Shown: piece after piece, positions 27,896 to 35,412 of the stretch
How the letters are laid out: every line of letters starts with the position of its first letter
Position numbering within the stretch: position 1 is the stretch's first letter
Assembly: GCA_900316965.1 (NCBI GenBank)
Contig: ONEY01000001.1
Location: forward strand, 124,001 to 188,000
Length of the DNA: 64,000 nucleotides
DNA from: an uncultured Bacteroidales bacterium
Lineage (GTDB): Bacteria; Bacteroidota; Bacteroidia; Bacteroidales; P3
Reading direction: 5' to 3'
The notes under the pieces: model-generated
What the model was told of the DNA's origin: nothing
The model's database searches: none
Seen by the model: the letters and a program-made list of their open reading frames with translations, nothing else
Position numbers and translations under genes: made by a program

Positions 27896-28870
27896 CTATG
27901 AGCGCCAAGAAAAATAAGCCTTTATTGCGTCGCTTATTGATGTTGGTTTGAATGCCAGCTCATTACAAGCCTTTGAACTGGTATAATATTCTTTGGTGGT
28001 TATTTGGCGGATATTGGAAGTCGAGAGTTGTGTGGCCACACCCATTAAACGGAGGAGGTCACCACATTTTGCCACTATAAGCAATATCCATCGCGGGACA
28101 GAAACGACAAGTTGCCGATAGGATAAAACACTGGCTTGCAGCTTGTAGAAGTCGTGCAATGTATATTCGTCGCCTGTAAGCAGATAGCGTTCGCCGCTGC
28201 GTCCCATCTCCAATGCGTTGACAACGGCAATGGCGACATCCTTAACGGCGACAAAACTTTTACCTCCGCATGGAGCCAACATGATAGGCAGACGGTATGC
28301 CACCAACATCAAGCGCGCCGAAGAGGGTTTGGCGTCGTAGGGGCCAAGCATGAAACCTGGATTTAAGACAATTATTTTGGAATCAGCATTTTGTCGAGCA
28401 TAACCAATCATTATCTCCTCACCAGCCAATTTGCTACGAGCATAGAGAGAAGAGGCAAATGGCTCTTTGGGGGGAAGAGATTCATCTCCAGGCACTTCTT
28501 TGGATCCATAGCCAATGGTGTTAGCAGAACTTACATGAACTATGATTTTGATTCCATGCTTTTTAGCAACATCGACGATAGCTTGGCACAGATTGACATT
28601 GGCTGGCACAAAGTCGTCGTAGCGCAACAAAGACATATCTGTTGCACCCGCACAATTAATAATAGCATCACATCCCTTTGCGGCGGCGTCGAGAAAAGCT
28701 GTATCGACAACCGAGCCAAGAGGTGTGGCGACGGCGGCGTTTGAAATCATTTCCTCGACAATTGCGTCACGCTTCCTTAATGGGGCGACAACGGACAGTT
28801 GTCTAGACACCAATTCATGTAAAACATTGTGTCCAAGGAGTCCTGAGGCACCTAGAAGAAGAATTTTCAT
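27896..28870 (-). CDS. NAD(P)-dependent epimerase/dehydratase (extended SDR)
   Basis: A 324-aa extended short-chain dehydrogenase. The Rossmann motif is GASGLLGHNV at residues 7-16, and the active-site region has SSANTIGYG and YARSKLAGEE (Tyr-x3-Lys). The family covers sugar-nucleotide epimerases, dihydroflavonol reductase-like enzymes and 3-keto-sphinganine-type reductases, so the substrate is unknown. An ATG at 28870 giving MKILLLGASG is chosen because the longer frame would run back through the hpf terminator. Genes on both sides are unrelated. Confidence 0.85.
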   Translation of the reverse strand: MKILLLGASGLLGHNVLHELVSRQLSVVAPLRKRDAIVEEMISNAAVATPLGSVVDTAFLDAAAKGCDAIINCAGATDMSLLRYDDFVPANVNLCQAIVDVAKKHGIKIIVHVSSANTIGYGSKEVPGDESLPPKEPFASSLYARSKLAGEEIMIGYARQNADSKIIVLNPGFMLGPYDAKPSSARLMLVAYRLPIMLAPCGGKSFVAVKDVAIAVVNALEMGRSGERYLLTGDEYTLHDFYKLQASVLSYRQLVVSVPRWILLIVAKCGDLLRLMGVATQLSTSNIRQITTKEYYTSSKACNELAFKPTSISDAIKAYFSWRS

Positions 28871-28907
28871 TGCTGAAAAGTTTAGTTGTGAGACATCAAA
28901 GAAAATC

Positions 28908-28940
28908 GAAAAAAGCGCCCTAAAGAGTTCAGGGCGCTTT
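28908..28940 (-). terminator. Intrinsic terminator after hpf
   Basis: Perfect 10-bp arms AAAGCGCCCT (28912-28921) and AGGGCGCTTT (28931-28940) enclose a 9-nt loop. Read on the minus strand it ends in a run of six T, downstream of hpf. Confidence 0.85.
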
Positions 28941-28981
28941 CGTTGTATTGGCACGACTTGACGGAGCAAATCGTCATAAAC

Positions 28982-29275
28982 TTATTTATAACGTTCTTTG
29001 TACTTGTCGATCTGAACCTTCATGGAATCAACGCATTCCGACACAGCCTGCTCAAAAGTGTCGGCCTGTTTGCTATTGAAAAGAGGTTGACCAGGCATAT
29101 TGAGCGAAATCTCGGCAATCTTGTTATTGTCGCTTTCGGGTTTATCCACTTTGAGGAAGACCTCACATTTGGTAGCATTGTCAACTAAACGTTCAAGTTT
29201 ACCGACTTTTTCCATGACATAATTTTCCAGTTTGGGATCGGCTTTGAATTTCACAGCGTTAATTGCAATATTCAT
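28982..29275 (-). CDS. hpf: Ribosome hibernation-promoting factor
   Basis: A 97-aa short-type HPF/RaiA (YfiA) protein that binds the 30S A/P sites and promotes ribosome dimerisation or inactivation when growth slows. It starts MNIAINAVKFKADPKLENYV and has the beta-alpha-beta-beta-beta-alpha pattern of the family, with VDNATKCEVFLKVDKP in the middle. The start is supported by a consensus Shine-Dalgarno sequence 5 nt upstream. It lies 106 bp downstream of xerC/D and is followed by a strong terminator. Confidence 0.92.
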   Translation of the reverse strand: MNIAINAVKFKADPKLENYVMEKVGKLERLVDNATKCEVFLKVDKPESDNNKIAEISLNMPGQPLFNSKQADTFEQAVSECVDSMKVQIDKYKERYK

Positions 29276-29280
29276 AATTA

Positions 29281-29287
29281 CCTCCTT
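29281..29287 (-). promoter_or_regulatory. Consensus Shine-Dalgarno site of hpf
   Basis: AAGGAGG on the minus strand with a 5-nt spacer to the hpf ATG. Full-length sites like this are rare in Bacteroidota, where the anti-Shine-Dalgarno is reported to be hidden in the ribosome. Confidence 0.75.
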
Positions 29288-29381
29288 GTTTATTAGGGTT
29301 ATTGTTAATGGTTATCGAAACAATAATTTTATATGGTTTGTTTTCAAGATGATGTTTTCCGGCAGCAATAAGGGTCGGGGC

Positions 29382-30287
29382 TTATTCTGACTTTTTGGTG
29401 GCACGAGGGTGAGTGTGACGATAGGTATCTTTGAGATGTTGACGTGAAACATGAGTATAAACCTCGGTTGCAGAGAGGTCGGTATGGCCCAAAAGTTCTT
29501 TTATGGCGCCAATATCGGCGCCGTCATTGAGCATGTGTGTGGCAAAACTGTGGCGAAATACGTGGGGGGAAATTTTGTCGGCATGAGAGAACAAAGACAT
29601 ATATTTCTTGACGGTTTTGTACACATCATATCGAGTAAAAGGAGTGCCATCAGAACGCATGAAAAAGACCTCTGAGCCGAAGCCCATTTGTCTCTTTAAC
29701 GAAAAATAACATTTTATAGTATGTAAAATTTCATTTTCTAGTGGAATTATTCTTTCTTTGTCGCGTTTGCCCAGTACTTTCAAGGTGCCAGCAGAGAAAT
29801 CGACCGAATGTTCTGCCAAGCCGACGACCTCGGCGAGTCGTATACCCGTTTCATACAAAAGTCGGAGGAGAAGTCTGTCGCGAGAACCCTCATAATCATC
29901 GCCAAACAGATCAGAATCATATATTTGAGAAGTCTCTTTCTCGGTAAAAAAGACAGGAAGATGTTTGGCTGTTTTAGGAGTTACCACCTTAGCCATAACA
30001 TCGGTAGTAATCCACCCTTGACGACGCAAAAACTTAAAAAAGGAGCGCAAACAGACAAGTTTGGTTTTAATGGTAGATGCCGAATTGCCGTTTTGAGAAA
30101 GTTGTATCTGCCACTCACGAATATCGAGATGAGATATCTGCTCAATCTCATTGATTTGACACCCTTCGCTGAGAAAAGATGAGAATTCCGCAAGCACATC
30201 GGAATACTTGATAACGGTCGCCTGTGAAAGACGACGTTCCGATTCGATATATTGGACAAAAGAGGCTATTGCAAAATCTAACGACAT
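29382..30287 (-). CDS. Tyrosine recombinase XerC/XerD
   Basis: A 301-aa site-specific recombinase of the chromosome-dimer-resolution type. It has an N-terminal SAM-like core-binding domain (about 5-90) and a catalytic domain with Arg150 (TGIRLAEV), Lys174, His242 and Arg245 (HVFRH), His268 and nucleophile Tyr277 (EVYTHVS), all present. The size, complete catalytic set and setting next to hpf and ribosomal genes argue for the housekeeping enzyme rather than an integrase of a mobile element. Which of XerC or XerD it represents cannot be told by eye. Confidence 0.9.
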   Translation of the reverse strand: MSLDFAIASFVQYIESERRLSQATVIKYSDVLAEFSSFLSEGCQINEIEQISHLDIREWQIQLSQNGNSASTIKTKLVCLRSFFKFLRRQGWITTDVMAKVVTPKTAKHLPVFFTEKETSQIYDSDLFGDDYEGSRDRLLLRLLYETGIRLAEVVGLAEHSVDFSAGTLKVLGKRDKERIIPLENEILHTIKCYFSLKRQMGFGSEVFFMRSDGTPFTRYDVYKTVKKYMSLFSHADKISPHVFRHSFATHMLNDGADIGAIKELLGHTDLSATEVYTHVSRQHLKDTYRHTHPRATKKSE

Positions 30288-30506
30288 CTATGACAAATAT
30301 TTAAGTAACAATGCATGCTTTCTCCGTATTTATGAAGACATTTTTGGCGAAAAAGTGAAGGCAACCAGCAAGAAAAAACAATAAAACAACGAAATCGGAG
30401 AATGTTAATTAAAAATATGAACAATAATCAAATAGTTAATAGACAAGGATTTATAATAATTAAAATGTTAAAAATATTTAAAAATCGAGTTTGAAAGTAA
30501 AAATAT

Positions 30507-30537
30507 TTTGTCAGAATGAAGAAATGTACGACTTTTG
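30507..30537 (+). promoter_or_regulatory. Promoter for rpmB-rpsU
   Basis: TTTG (30507-30510), 19 nt, then GACTTTTG (30530-30537), which is TAnnTTTG with a changed first dinucleotide. The 5' UTR would be about 45 nt. The rest of the gene-free stretch 30288-30587 is AT-rich without other recognisable content. Confidence 0.55.
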
Positions 30538-30587
30538 CAAACCCAAAACGATAAAAAAACGAATAAAAACTAAAAATATTTTAAGAG

Positions 30588-30827
30588 ATGTCAAAGATTT
30601 GTGAAATCACCGGAAAGCATGTAATTACAGGAAACAATGTTTCCCATTCCCGCATCCACACCAAAAGAAAATTCAACCCCAATCTGCAGACAAAAAAATT
30701 CTACATTCCCGAGGAGGACATGTGGATTACCATGAAGGTTTCTGCAAAAGGTATGAGAATCATCAACAAGAAAGGTGTTTTGAACGCCATTAAGGATGCC
30801 GCAGCAGAAGGACATTTCCAGTTCTAA
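30588..30827 (+). CDS. rpmB: 50S ribosomal protein L28
   Basis: A 79-aa large-subunit protein with the family N-terminus [20 protein letters not shown], then [12 protein letters not shown] and the C-terminal [15 protein letters not shown]. Length and sequence are typical for Bacteroidota bL28. In most relatives I know, rpmG (L33) and a small DUF4295 gene follow. Here rpsU follows after 61 bp and no L33 gene is seen. Confidence 0.97.
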   Translation: MSKICEITGKHVITGNNVSHSRIHTKRKFNPNLQTKKFYIPEEDMWITMKVSAKGMRIINKKGVLNAIKDAAAEGHFQF

Positions 30828-30872
30828 ACCAAACTGGTTGTCATAAAACAATTAATTATTAACCCTTAACAA

Positions 30873-30881
30873 GAAAGAGGT
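30873..30881 (+). promoter_or_regulatory. Shine-Dalgarno-like site of rpsU
   Basis: GAAAGAGGT precedes the rpsU ATG by 7 nt. It is one G short of the full complement (AGAAAGGAGGT) of the 16S 3' end. rpsU is one of the few Bacteroidota genes reported to use such a site. Confidence 0.55.
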
Positions 30882-30888
30882 ATTAACA

Positions 30889-31086
30889 ATGATCGTAGTT
30901 CCTATTAAAGAAGGTGACAACATCGAGCGCGCTCTCAAGAAATTGAAAAGAAAATTTGAAAAAACCGGTGTCGTGAAAGAACTCCGCGAACGCCAGAAAT
31001 TCACCAAGCCCTCGGTCATCAACCGCGAACGCAAGCTTAAAGCCATCTACGTTCAGCACCTGCGCCAGCAGGAACTTGACAAGTAA
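30889..31086 (+). CDS. rpsU: 30S ribosomal protein S21
   Basis: A 65-aa small-subunit protein, typical of bS21: IVVPIKEGDNIERALKKLKRKF, then KTGVVKELRERQ and a basic C-terminus. In Bacteroidota, bS21 (with bS6 and bS18) is reported to help sequester the anti-Shine-Dalgarno, so a Shine-Dalgarno-like site before its own gene may allow autoregulation. A terminator follows at 31119. Confidence 0.97.
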   Translation: MIVVPIKEGDNIERALKKLKRKFEKTGVVKELRERQKFTKPSVINRERKLKAIYVQHLRQQELDK

Positions 31087-31118
31087 GACTGTCAGCGGTC
31101 ACTACGTATCAAGGAAAG

Positions 31119-31149
31119 AGGATTTCTCGAAAAGAGAATCCTTTTTTTT
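31119..31149 (+). terminator. Intrinsic terminator after rpsU
   Basis: AGGATTTCTC (31119-31128) pairs with GAGAATCCT (31134-31142) with one bulged T, followed by a T-run. Confidence 0.8.
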
Positions 31150-31310
31150 ATGTCACAAAGCCGCTCAAAGGAGGGGAAAAATGAAACTGAGAAGGTGAAA
31201 TAGCCAAGAAAACAAGAACGGGAGGAAGAAAAACGACGAGTTAAATTCATGGTACTTCGGACCATAAATTTATTTTTGTTAAATAACCGCGCTAATACAA
31301 AAAAATCTTG

Positions 31311-31318
31311 TACATTTG
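31311..31318 (+). promoter_or_regulatory. Candidate -7 box for ssb
   Basis: TACATTTG matches TAnnTTTG. A TTG within it would extend the ssb frame upstream, so this box supports the downstream ATG at 31367 as the true start. Confidence 0.5.
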
Positions 31319-31366
31319 CAGTCCGAATCAAGGAAAATAATTACAGGTATTACTAAACAAAAAATT

Positions 31367-31816
31367 ATGGTAGGAGTAAACAAAGTTATTCTGATTGGAA
31401 ACCTGGGCAAGAACCCCGAAATAATCTCATTTCCGAAAGACGGTCGTCGTGACGACACAATGAATCCTGTCGTTCGTAAAGCCACATTCCCTCTGGCCAC
31501 AACAGAAATAAGAAAGAACAAAGATGGCGAAAAAATCGAACAAACCGACTGGCATACCGTGGTGTGCTGGCGCGGGCTTGCCGACATAGCCGAAAAGTTG
31601 CTACGCAAAGGAACCCAAGTGTATGTTGAAGGCAAACTACAAAGCCGCTCATGGGAAGATCGAGAAGGCGTGAAACATTATGCCACCGAAGTTGTCGCAG
31701 AAAATTTCACCGTTTTGGGCAACCGCAACCGCAACGATGAAAACCAACAAGCCAACGATCCTTTCGCCAACATACTCACCAACGACACCGAGCCCCTTGG
31801 CGACCTTCCATTCTAA
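31367..31816 (+). CDS. ssb: Single-stranded DNA-binding protein
   Basis: A 149-aa SSB that coats single-stranded DNA in replication and repair. The OB fold starts at VNKVILIGNLGKNPEI and has the WHTVVCWRGLADIAEKLLRKGTQVYVEGKL-type core (split here as WHTVVCWRGLADIAEKL then RKGTQVYVEGKL). The C-terminus ends in the acidic-hydrophobic tip EPLGDLPF, the docking peptide for partner proteins. The ATG at 31367 gives the usual start; the frame extends upstream through the promoter box and was trimmed. Confidence 0.95.
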   Translation: MVGVNKVILIGNLGKNPEIISFPKDGRRDDTMNPVVRKATFPLATTEIRKNKDGEKIEQTDWHTVVCWRGLADIAEKLLRKGTQVYVEGKLQSRSWEDREGVKHYATEVVAENFTVLGNRNRNDENQQANDPFANILTNDTEPLGDLPF

Positions 31817-31830
31817 ATCTAGAAAGAAAA

Positions 31831-31866
31831 AAAGAGCCGGTTGATGTGTAATCAACCGGCTTTTTT
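31831..31866. terminator. Bidirectional terminator between ssb and pgi
   Basis: Perfect 11-bp arms AGCCGGTTGAT (31835-31845) and ATCAACCGGCT (31851-31861) with a 5-nt loop. T residues follow on the plus strand and A residues precede, so it can serve both convergent genes. Confidence 0.85.
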
Positions 31867-31892
31867 AGCATTTTGAACTATAATACATTTGA

Positions 31893-33209
31893 TTATACCA
31901 GCTGCTTGCCTTCATAACCAGGCTTGCCAAGAAGGATGAACATATTTTTCTTATAGGCTTCAACTCCAGGCTGGTCGAATGGATTGACATCCAAAGTGTA
32001 ACCGCTAACTCCACAGGCGAACTCAAAGAAATAGATGAGTTGTCCCAAGACATACTCGTCGACACGCGGCAAAACAATACGTATTGCCGGAACACCACCA
32101 TTGCAATGCGCGACGACTGTTCCCAGTTCGGCGTTATGGTTGATCTCTTTAAGCGATTTGCCAACAAGATAATTTATTCCGTCGAGATTCTGTTCGTCCA
32201 TCGGTATGGATACAGAATGAGAAGGAGCGTCGACGCTAATAAAAGTCTCGAACATAAGGCGCTCACCATCCTGAACATACTGGCCCATAGAATGCAGGTC
32301 GGTGGTAAAACTTAGGCTGTGAGGCAGAATACCTTTGCCATCCTTGCCCTCACTTTCGCCATAAAGTTGTTTCCACCACTCGCTAATATACTTCAAATTG
32401 GGCAAGAAATTGACAAGCATCTCGACTTTCTTGCCTTTACGATAGAGAATGTTTCGCAGAGCGGCGTAGAGGAGAGCCGGATTTTTTTCGAATGAATCAT
32501 TCTCAATACAGACCTTGCGCATATCGCGGGCACCCTGAAGCAGAGCCTTGATATCATATCCGGCCATAGCTATGGGGAGAAGGCCAACAGGAGTGAGTAC
32601 CGAGAAGCTCCCGCCCACATTGTCGGGGATAACATACATAGGGTATTTCTCCTTGACAGCAATATCGTGGAGAGCCCCACGACGCGCGTCGGTAATGGCG
32701 ATAATACGACGTGATGCCTCATCAGCGCCATACTTACTAACCATGTGAGCTTTAACAACACGGAAGGCTACTGCAGGTTCCGTTGTTGTTCCCGACTTAG
32801 ATATTACCACAGTGGCATAATCGTATGCGTCGAGAAGTTCGATCAACTGATGATAGTAATCCTCACTCAATGTGTGACCGGCATAGACAATATACGGTCT
32901 TTGAGAAGGGATTGCGGCGGCGAATTCCGACTGCAAAGCTTCGATTACGGCTCTTGCGCCAAGGTAGGAGCCACCGATGCCAATGACAACAAAAAGCTTG
33001 ATTTTTGGCGACAGTCTTGCCACATCAGCCTCTATAGAGCTGATAATATTAGGGTCGATGGTGTCGGGGAGGTTGACCCAGCCAAGGAAGTCATTACCTT
33101 TGCCGTCTCCGTTGAGAAGAGTTTGTCGGGCTTGGAGGACCTCAGAACGCATAGCTTGAAGCTCAGCGTCGGAGACAAATGTTTTGAGATGTGAGGTATC
33201 GATAATCAT
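31893..33209 (-). CDS. pgi: Glucose-6-phosphate isomerase
   Basis: Interconverts glucose-6-phosphate and fructose-6-phosphate. The 438-aa short bacterial form shows FVVIGIGGSYLGARAV (about 75-90), VVISKSGTTTEPAVAF (about 132-147), GGSFSVLTPVGLLP (about 200-213) and a late conserved Gln-Pro-Gly-Val-Glu-Ala-Tyr-Lys segment holding the catalytic Lys near residue 420. It is convergent with ssb. The promoter lies about 140 nt upstream, giving a long 5' UTR. Confidence 0.97.
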   Translation of the reverse strand: MIIDTSHLKTFVSDAELQAMRSEVLQARQTLLNGDGKGNDFLGWVNLPDTIDPNIISSIEADVARLSPKIKLFVVIGIGGSYLGARAVIEALQSEFAAAIPSQRPYIVYAGHTLSEDYYHQLIELLDAYDYATVVISKSGTTTEPAVAFRVVKAHMVSKYGADEASRRIIAITDARRGALHDIAVKEKYPMYVIPDNVGGSFSVLTPVGLLPIAMAGYDIKALLQGARDMRKVCIENDSFEKNPALLYAALRNILYRKGKKVEMLVNFLPNLKYISEWWKQLYGESEGKDGKGILPHSLSFTTDLHSMGQYVQDGERLMFETFISVDAPSHSVSIPMDEQNLDGINYLVGKSLKEINHNAELGTVVAHCNGGVPAIRIVLPRVDEYVLGQLIYFFEFACGVSGYTLDVNPFDQPGVEAYKKNMFILLGKPGYEGKQLV

Positions 33210-33352
33210 GATTGTAGTTTTTAATTATTTTCCAGAAAAATAAAAAGAGTGAAATAGTACAGTGATACTACAACTCCACTATGTAATTACAACGCCAAAA
33301 GAGATGGAATTGTTAGATGAAAGAGATTCGCATCACGAAATATTTCAAAGTG

Positions 33353-33384
33353 CAAAAGTAACAAAAAAAAGTCACCTGAACAAA
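33353..33384 (-). promoter_or_regulatory. Promoter for pgi
   Basis: On the minus strand, TTTG (33384-33381), 20 nt, then TACTTTTG (33360-33353). This lies in the 517-bp gene-free stretch 33210-33726, which is strongly AT-rich and otherwise holds only the ompA promoter. Confidence 0.6.
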
Positions 33385-33674
33385 AGAAAGAGGTAAATAA
33401 TGATTTTTTTCAACAAAAAAACGGAATAAAAAAAGGAGAAAAGAGCAAAAAAACGAAACAAAACATTGTACAATAACGTATACAAGCGTGAAAAAAGAAT
33501 AAAAAAATATAAAAAAACTCCTGTTAATAACTTTTGCTCGACTACACCACAAAAAACACTGTTTCAAATTATTAACATAATAACAAAACAAAACTTTGCA
33601 AGAGATAATTAAAAACAGTTATTATAAAGTATAAAAAAGAGATTAAAAAAAATCTTTGTTATTAAAAAAAATCG

Positions 33675-33682
33675 TACTTTTG
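33675..33682 (+). promoter_or_regulatory. -7 box of the major OmpA gene
   Basis: TACTTTTG matches TAnnTTTG. A TTTG at 33655 is 16 nt upstream, shorter than usual. The 5' UTR would be about 38 nt and A-rich. Confidence 0.55.
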
Positions 33683-33726
33683 CAAAGTTATTCATGCGTA
33701 ATAATAATTAAACAATAAAAAAAACT

Positions 33727-35025
33727 ATGTTGAAAAAAGTATTTAAAATTGGTATGCTTGCAGGTCTTATCGCTATGGCTTGCACAGCAAACGCCCAAGA
33801 GGAAAAGCACTACTGGCCTCAGTATCCCCAGTACGGATTCTGGAGCAACTGGTCCATCGGCGGCGAAGTACTCTACAACATGCAGTACGGCAACTTTGGT
33901 GGCCCCCAGTATTGGAGAAGCGCTACCAACCTTGGCGGAGCACTGTTTGTTGAGAAAGAGCTCAACTATGTTTGGGACATGCGCCTGATGGGTACGGTCT
34001 CGGGGTTCTTCCACCCACAGCTTAAGAGCGACCGTATCAACGACCGATTTGCAAAGATCATGGTTGACTTCAAATTCAGCCTGAACAACGCTTTCCGCGG
34101 TCATTACGATCCCGAATGCCGCCACAACTGGTATTTGGTCGCTGGTCTCGGTGGAGCCGCCAACGCTGGTTCCCGGACCGCAAGTGCCAGAGCCAATGGT
34201 TACAGCCGCATGGCTTTCGACCAAGACTTTGGTTGGATTGGTTGGACTCTGGATGCTGGTATCGGCTATAGCCTCCAGGTTTGCGAGCATGGAACATTCT
34301 TTGTTGAGTATGTTCACGACATCACCGCTAACCCCAGAAACTTCATCAATTCTACTCTCAAGAACGAAGACAACCGCGCTCTCGGTTGGCAGAACATGAC
34401 CGGCAACCTTGCTATCGGTTTCATGTACAACTTCGGTCCTACCCAGGCTGACCTCGACCTCATTGCTCAGCGCGCTCTCCTCACCCAGGAGAACTTCGAC
34501 AAGATGAGCGACGAAATCGACGGCCTCCGCAAAGACCTTGCTGATGCCAAGACCCGCGAAGCTAAGCTTATCAACCGTATCAACGAGCTCGAGGCTCAGC
34601 AGAACGACGGCAACACTCAGATCGTCAAGACCGACGACGGCGTTGCTGACAGCCTGCGCAAAGTCATCGAAGGCTACGAGAACAACAAGCACAACTTCTA
34701 TGCTCTTCCATTCTCCATCACCTACGGCGTAGACCAGTACACTGTCAGCGATGATCAGATGAACAAGATCAACGCTATCGCCAAACTCATGAAGGACAAT
34801 GAGGACATCAACTTCGAAATCATTGGTTACTGCGACTACAGTGGTAGCGATGAGTACAACCAGAAACTTTCCGAGAAGCGTGCCGAATACGTCAAGAAAC
34901 TTCTTGTCCGTCGCGGTGTTGCTGAGGATCGTTTGACCACCAGCGGTAAGGGCAAATCTCTGCCTTTCGGAGACATCAAGAACTCCATCAACCGCCGCGT
35001 CTCCTTCTATCGTTCAAACAACTAA
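33727..35025 (+). CDS. OmpA family outer-membrane protein (major porin-like)
   Basis: A 432-aa protein with signal peptide (about 1-23, ending ANAQ), an N-terminal 8-strand-type barrel (about 40-240), a coiled-coil linker (about 255-300, EIDGLRKDLADAKTREAKL), and a C-terminal OmpA peptidoglycan-binding domain (about 320-432). The usual GHTD motif reads GYCDYSGSDEYN here, while the NRRVSF Arg pair is kept. Codon choice is biased towards C-ending codons, unlike its neighbours, which suggests high expression. It has its own promoter and a perfect terminator. It probably tethers the outer membrane to peptidoglycan. Confidence 0.92.
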   Translation: MLKKVFKIGMLAGLIAMACTANAQEEKHYWPQYPQYGFWSNWSIGGEVLYNMQYGNFGGPQYWRSATNLGGALFVEKELNYVWDMRLMGTVSGFFHPQLKSDRINDRFAKIMVDFKFSLNNAFRGHYDPECRHNWYLVAGLGGAANAGSRTASARANGYSRMAFDQDFGWIGWTLDAGIGYSLQVCEHGTFFVEYVHDITANPRNFINSTLKNEDNRALGWQNMTGNLAIGFMYNFGPTQADLDLIAQRALLTQENFDKMSDEIDGLRKDLADAKTREAKLINRINELEAQQNDGNTQIVKTDDGVADSLRKVIEGYENNKHNFYALPFSITYGVDQYTVSDDQMNKINAIAKLMKDNEDINFEIIGYCDYSGSDEYNQKLSEKRAEYVKKLLVRRGVAEDRLTTSGKGKSLPFGDIKNSINRRVSFYRSNN

Positions 35026-35050
35026 TAGGATAGAAAGAACCTCAAATATC

Positions 35051-35080
35051 AAAGCCCGCTCAATCGAGCGGGCTTTTTTT
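35051..35080 (+). terminator. Intrinsic terminator of the ompA gene
   Basis: Perfect 11-bp arms AAAGCCCGCTC (35051-35061) and GAGCGGGCTTT (35066-35076) with a 4-nt loop, then more T residues. Confidence 0.92.
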
Positions 35081-35186
35081 ATTGCTATCCCAAAGAGAGT
35101 GCAATAAGTAACATACACACGCACCTTTGCATCATGAGAATAATATAATCACTCTAATACAACATCAAACTCGTAACTTTGCCGGT

Positions 35187-35344
35187 ATTAGAGATACGGG
35201 AAACAGGTAAATATGTGTGATTGGGAAGCCGCTTGACAACAAGAGATGTCAATCAACAAACCAAAAGTCTTCTCTTAAAAATAAAATCACAGAAAGTTCC
35301 TTACAACCAATTGGAGTAAGAAGCATAAGTCAGAAAGCACTAAT
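35187..35344 (+). ncRNA. Candidate structured RNA in a gene-free stretch
   Basis: A TAACTTTG -7 box at 35174-35181 precedes a region with nested complementary arms: ATTAG/CTAAT (35187-35191, 35340-35344) and TGTGAT/ATCACA (35216-35221, 35286-35291). There are two local hairpins, TTGACA/TGTCAA (35233-35252) and CTTAC/GTAAG (35300-35320). GGGAA-N3-GGT, GCCGCT and a later AAGTCAG occur in the order seen in cobalamin riboswitches, but the CCC partner and the ACCTGCC end are missing. No plus-strand gene follows for over 3 kb. It is a candidate only; the 387-bp gap 35026-35412 holds nothing else but the ompA terminator. Confidence 0.3.
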
Positions 35345-35412
35345 CTATTTATGATTGTTCATTAATATATAATGTACAATATATTACAATACGTAATAAA
35401 CAATGGAGTCGC

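Noticed and set aside
28870-28969. N-terminal extension of the SDR gene to 28969
   Set aside because: It runs through the hpf terminator and adds residues before the Rossmann motif that do not fit the family.
29382-30287. Integrase of a mobile element
   Set aside because: The size, complete catalytic set and setting next to hpf and ribosomal genes fit housekeeping XerC/XerD; no attachment site, direct repeats or cargo genes are visible.
31316-31366. Upstream TTG start for ssb
   Set aside because: The TTG lies in the -7 box; the ATG at 31367 gives the family N-terminus.
33210-33726. Hidden small gene or RNA in the 517-bp AT-rich gap
   Set aside because: Short open frames there are built of AT-rich sequence without coding character; only promoters for pgi and ompA are supportable.
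35187-35344. Confident cobalamin riboswitch
   Set aside because: The CCC partner and the ACCTGCC end are missing and no downstream gene fits, so it was kept only as a candidate RNA.
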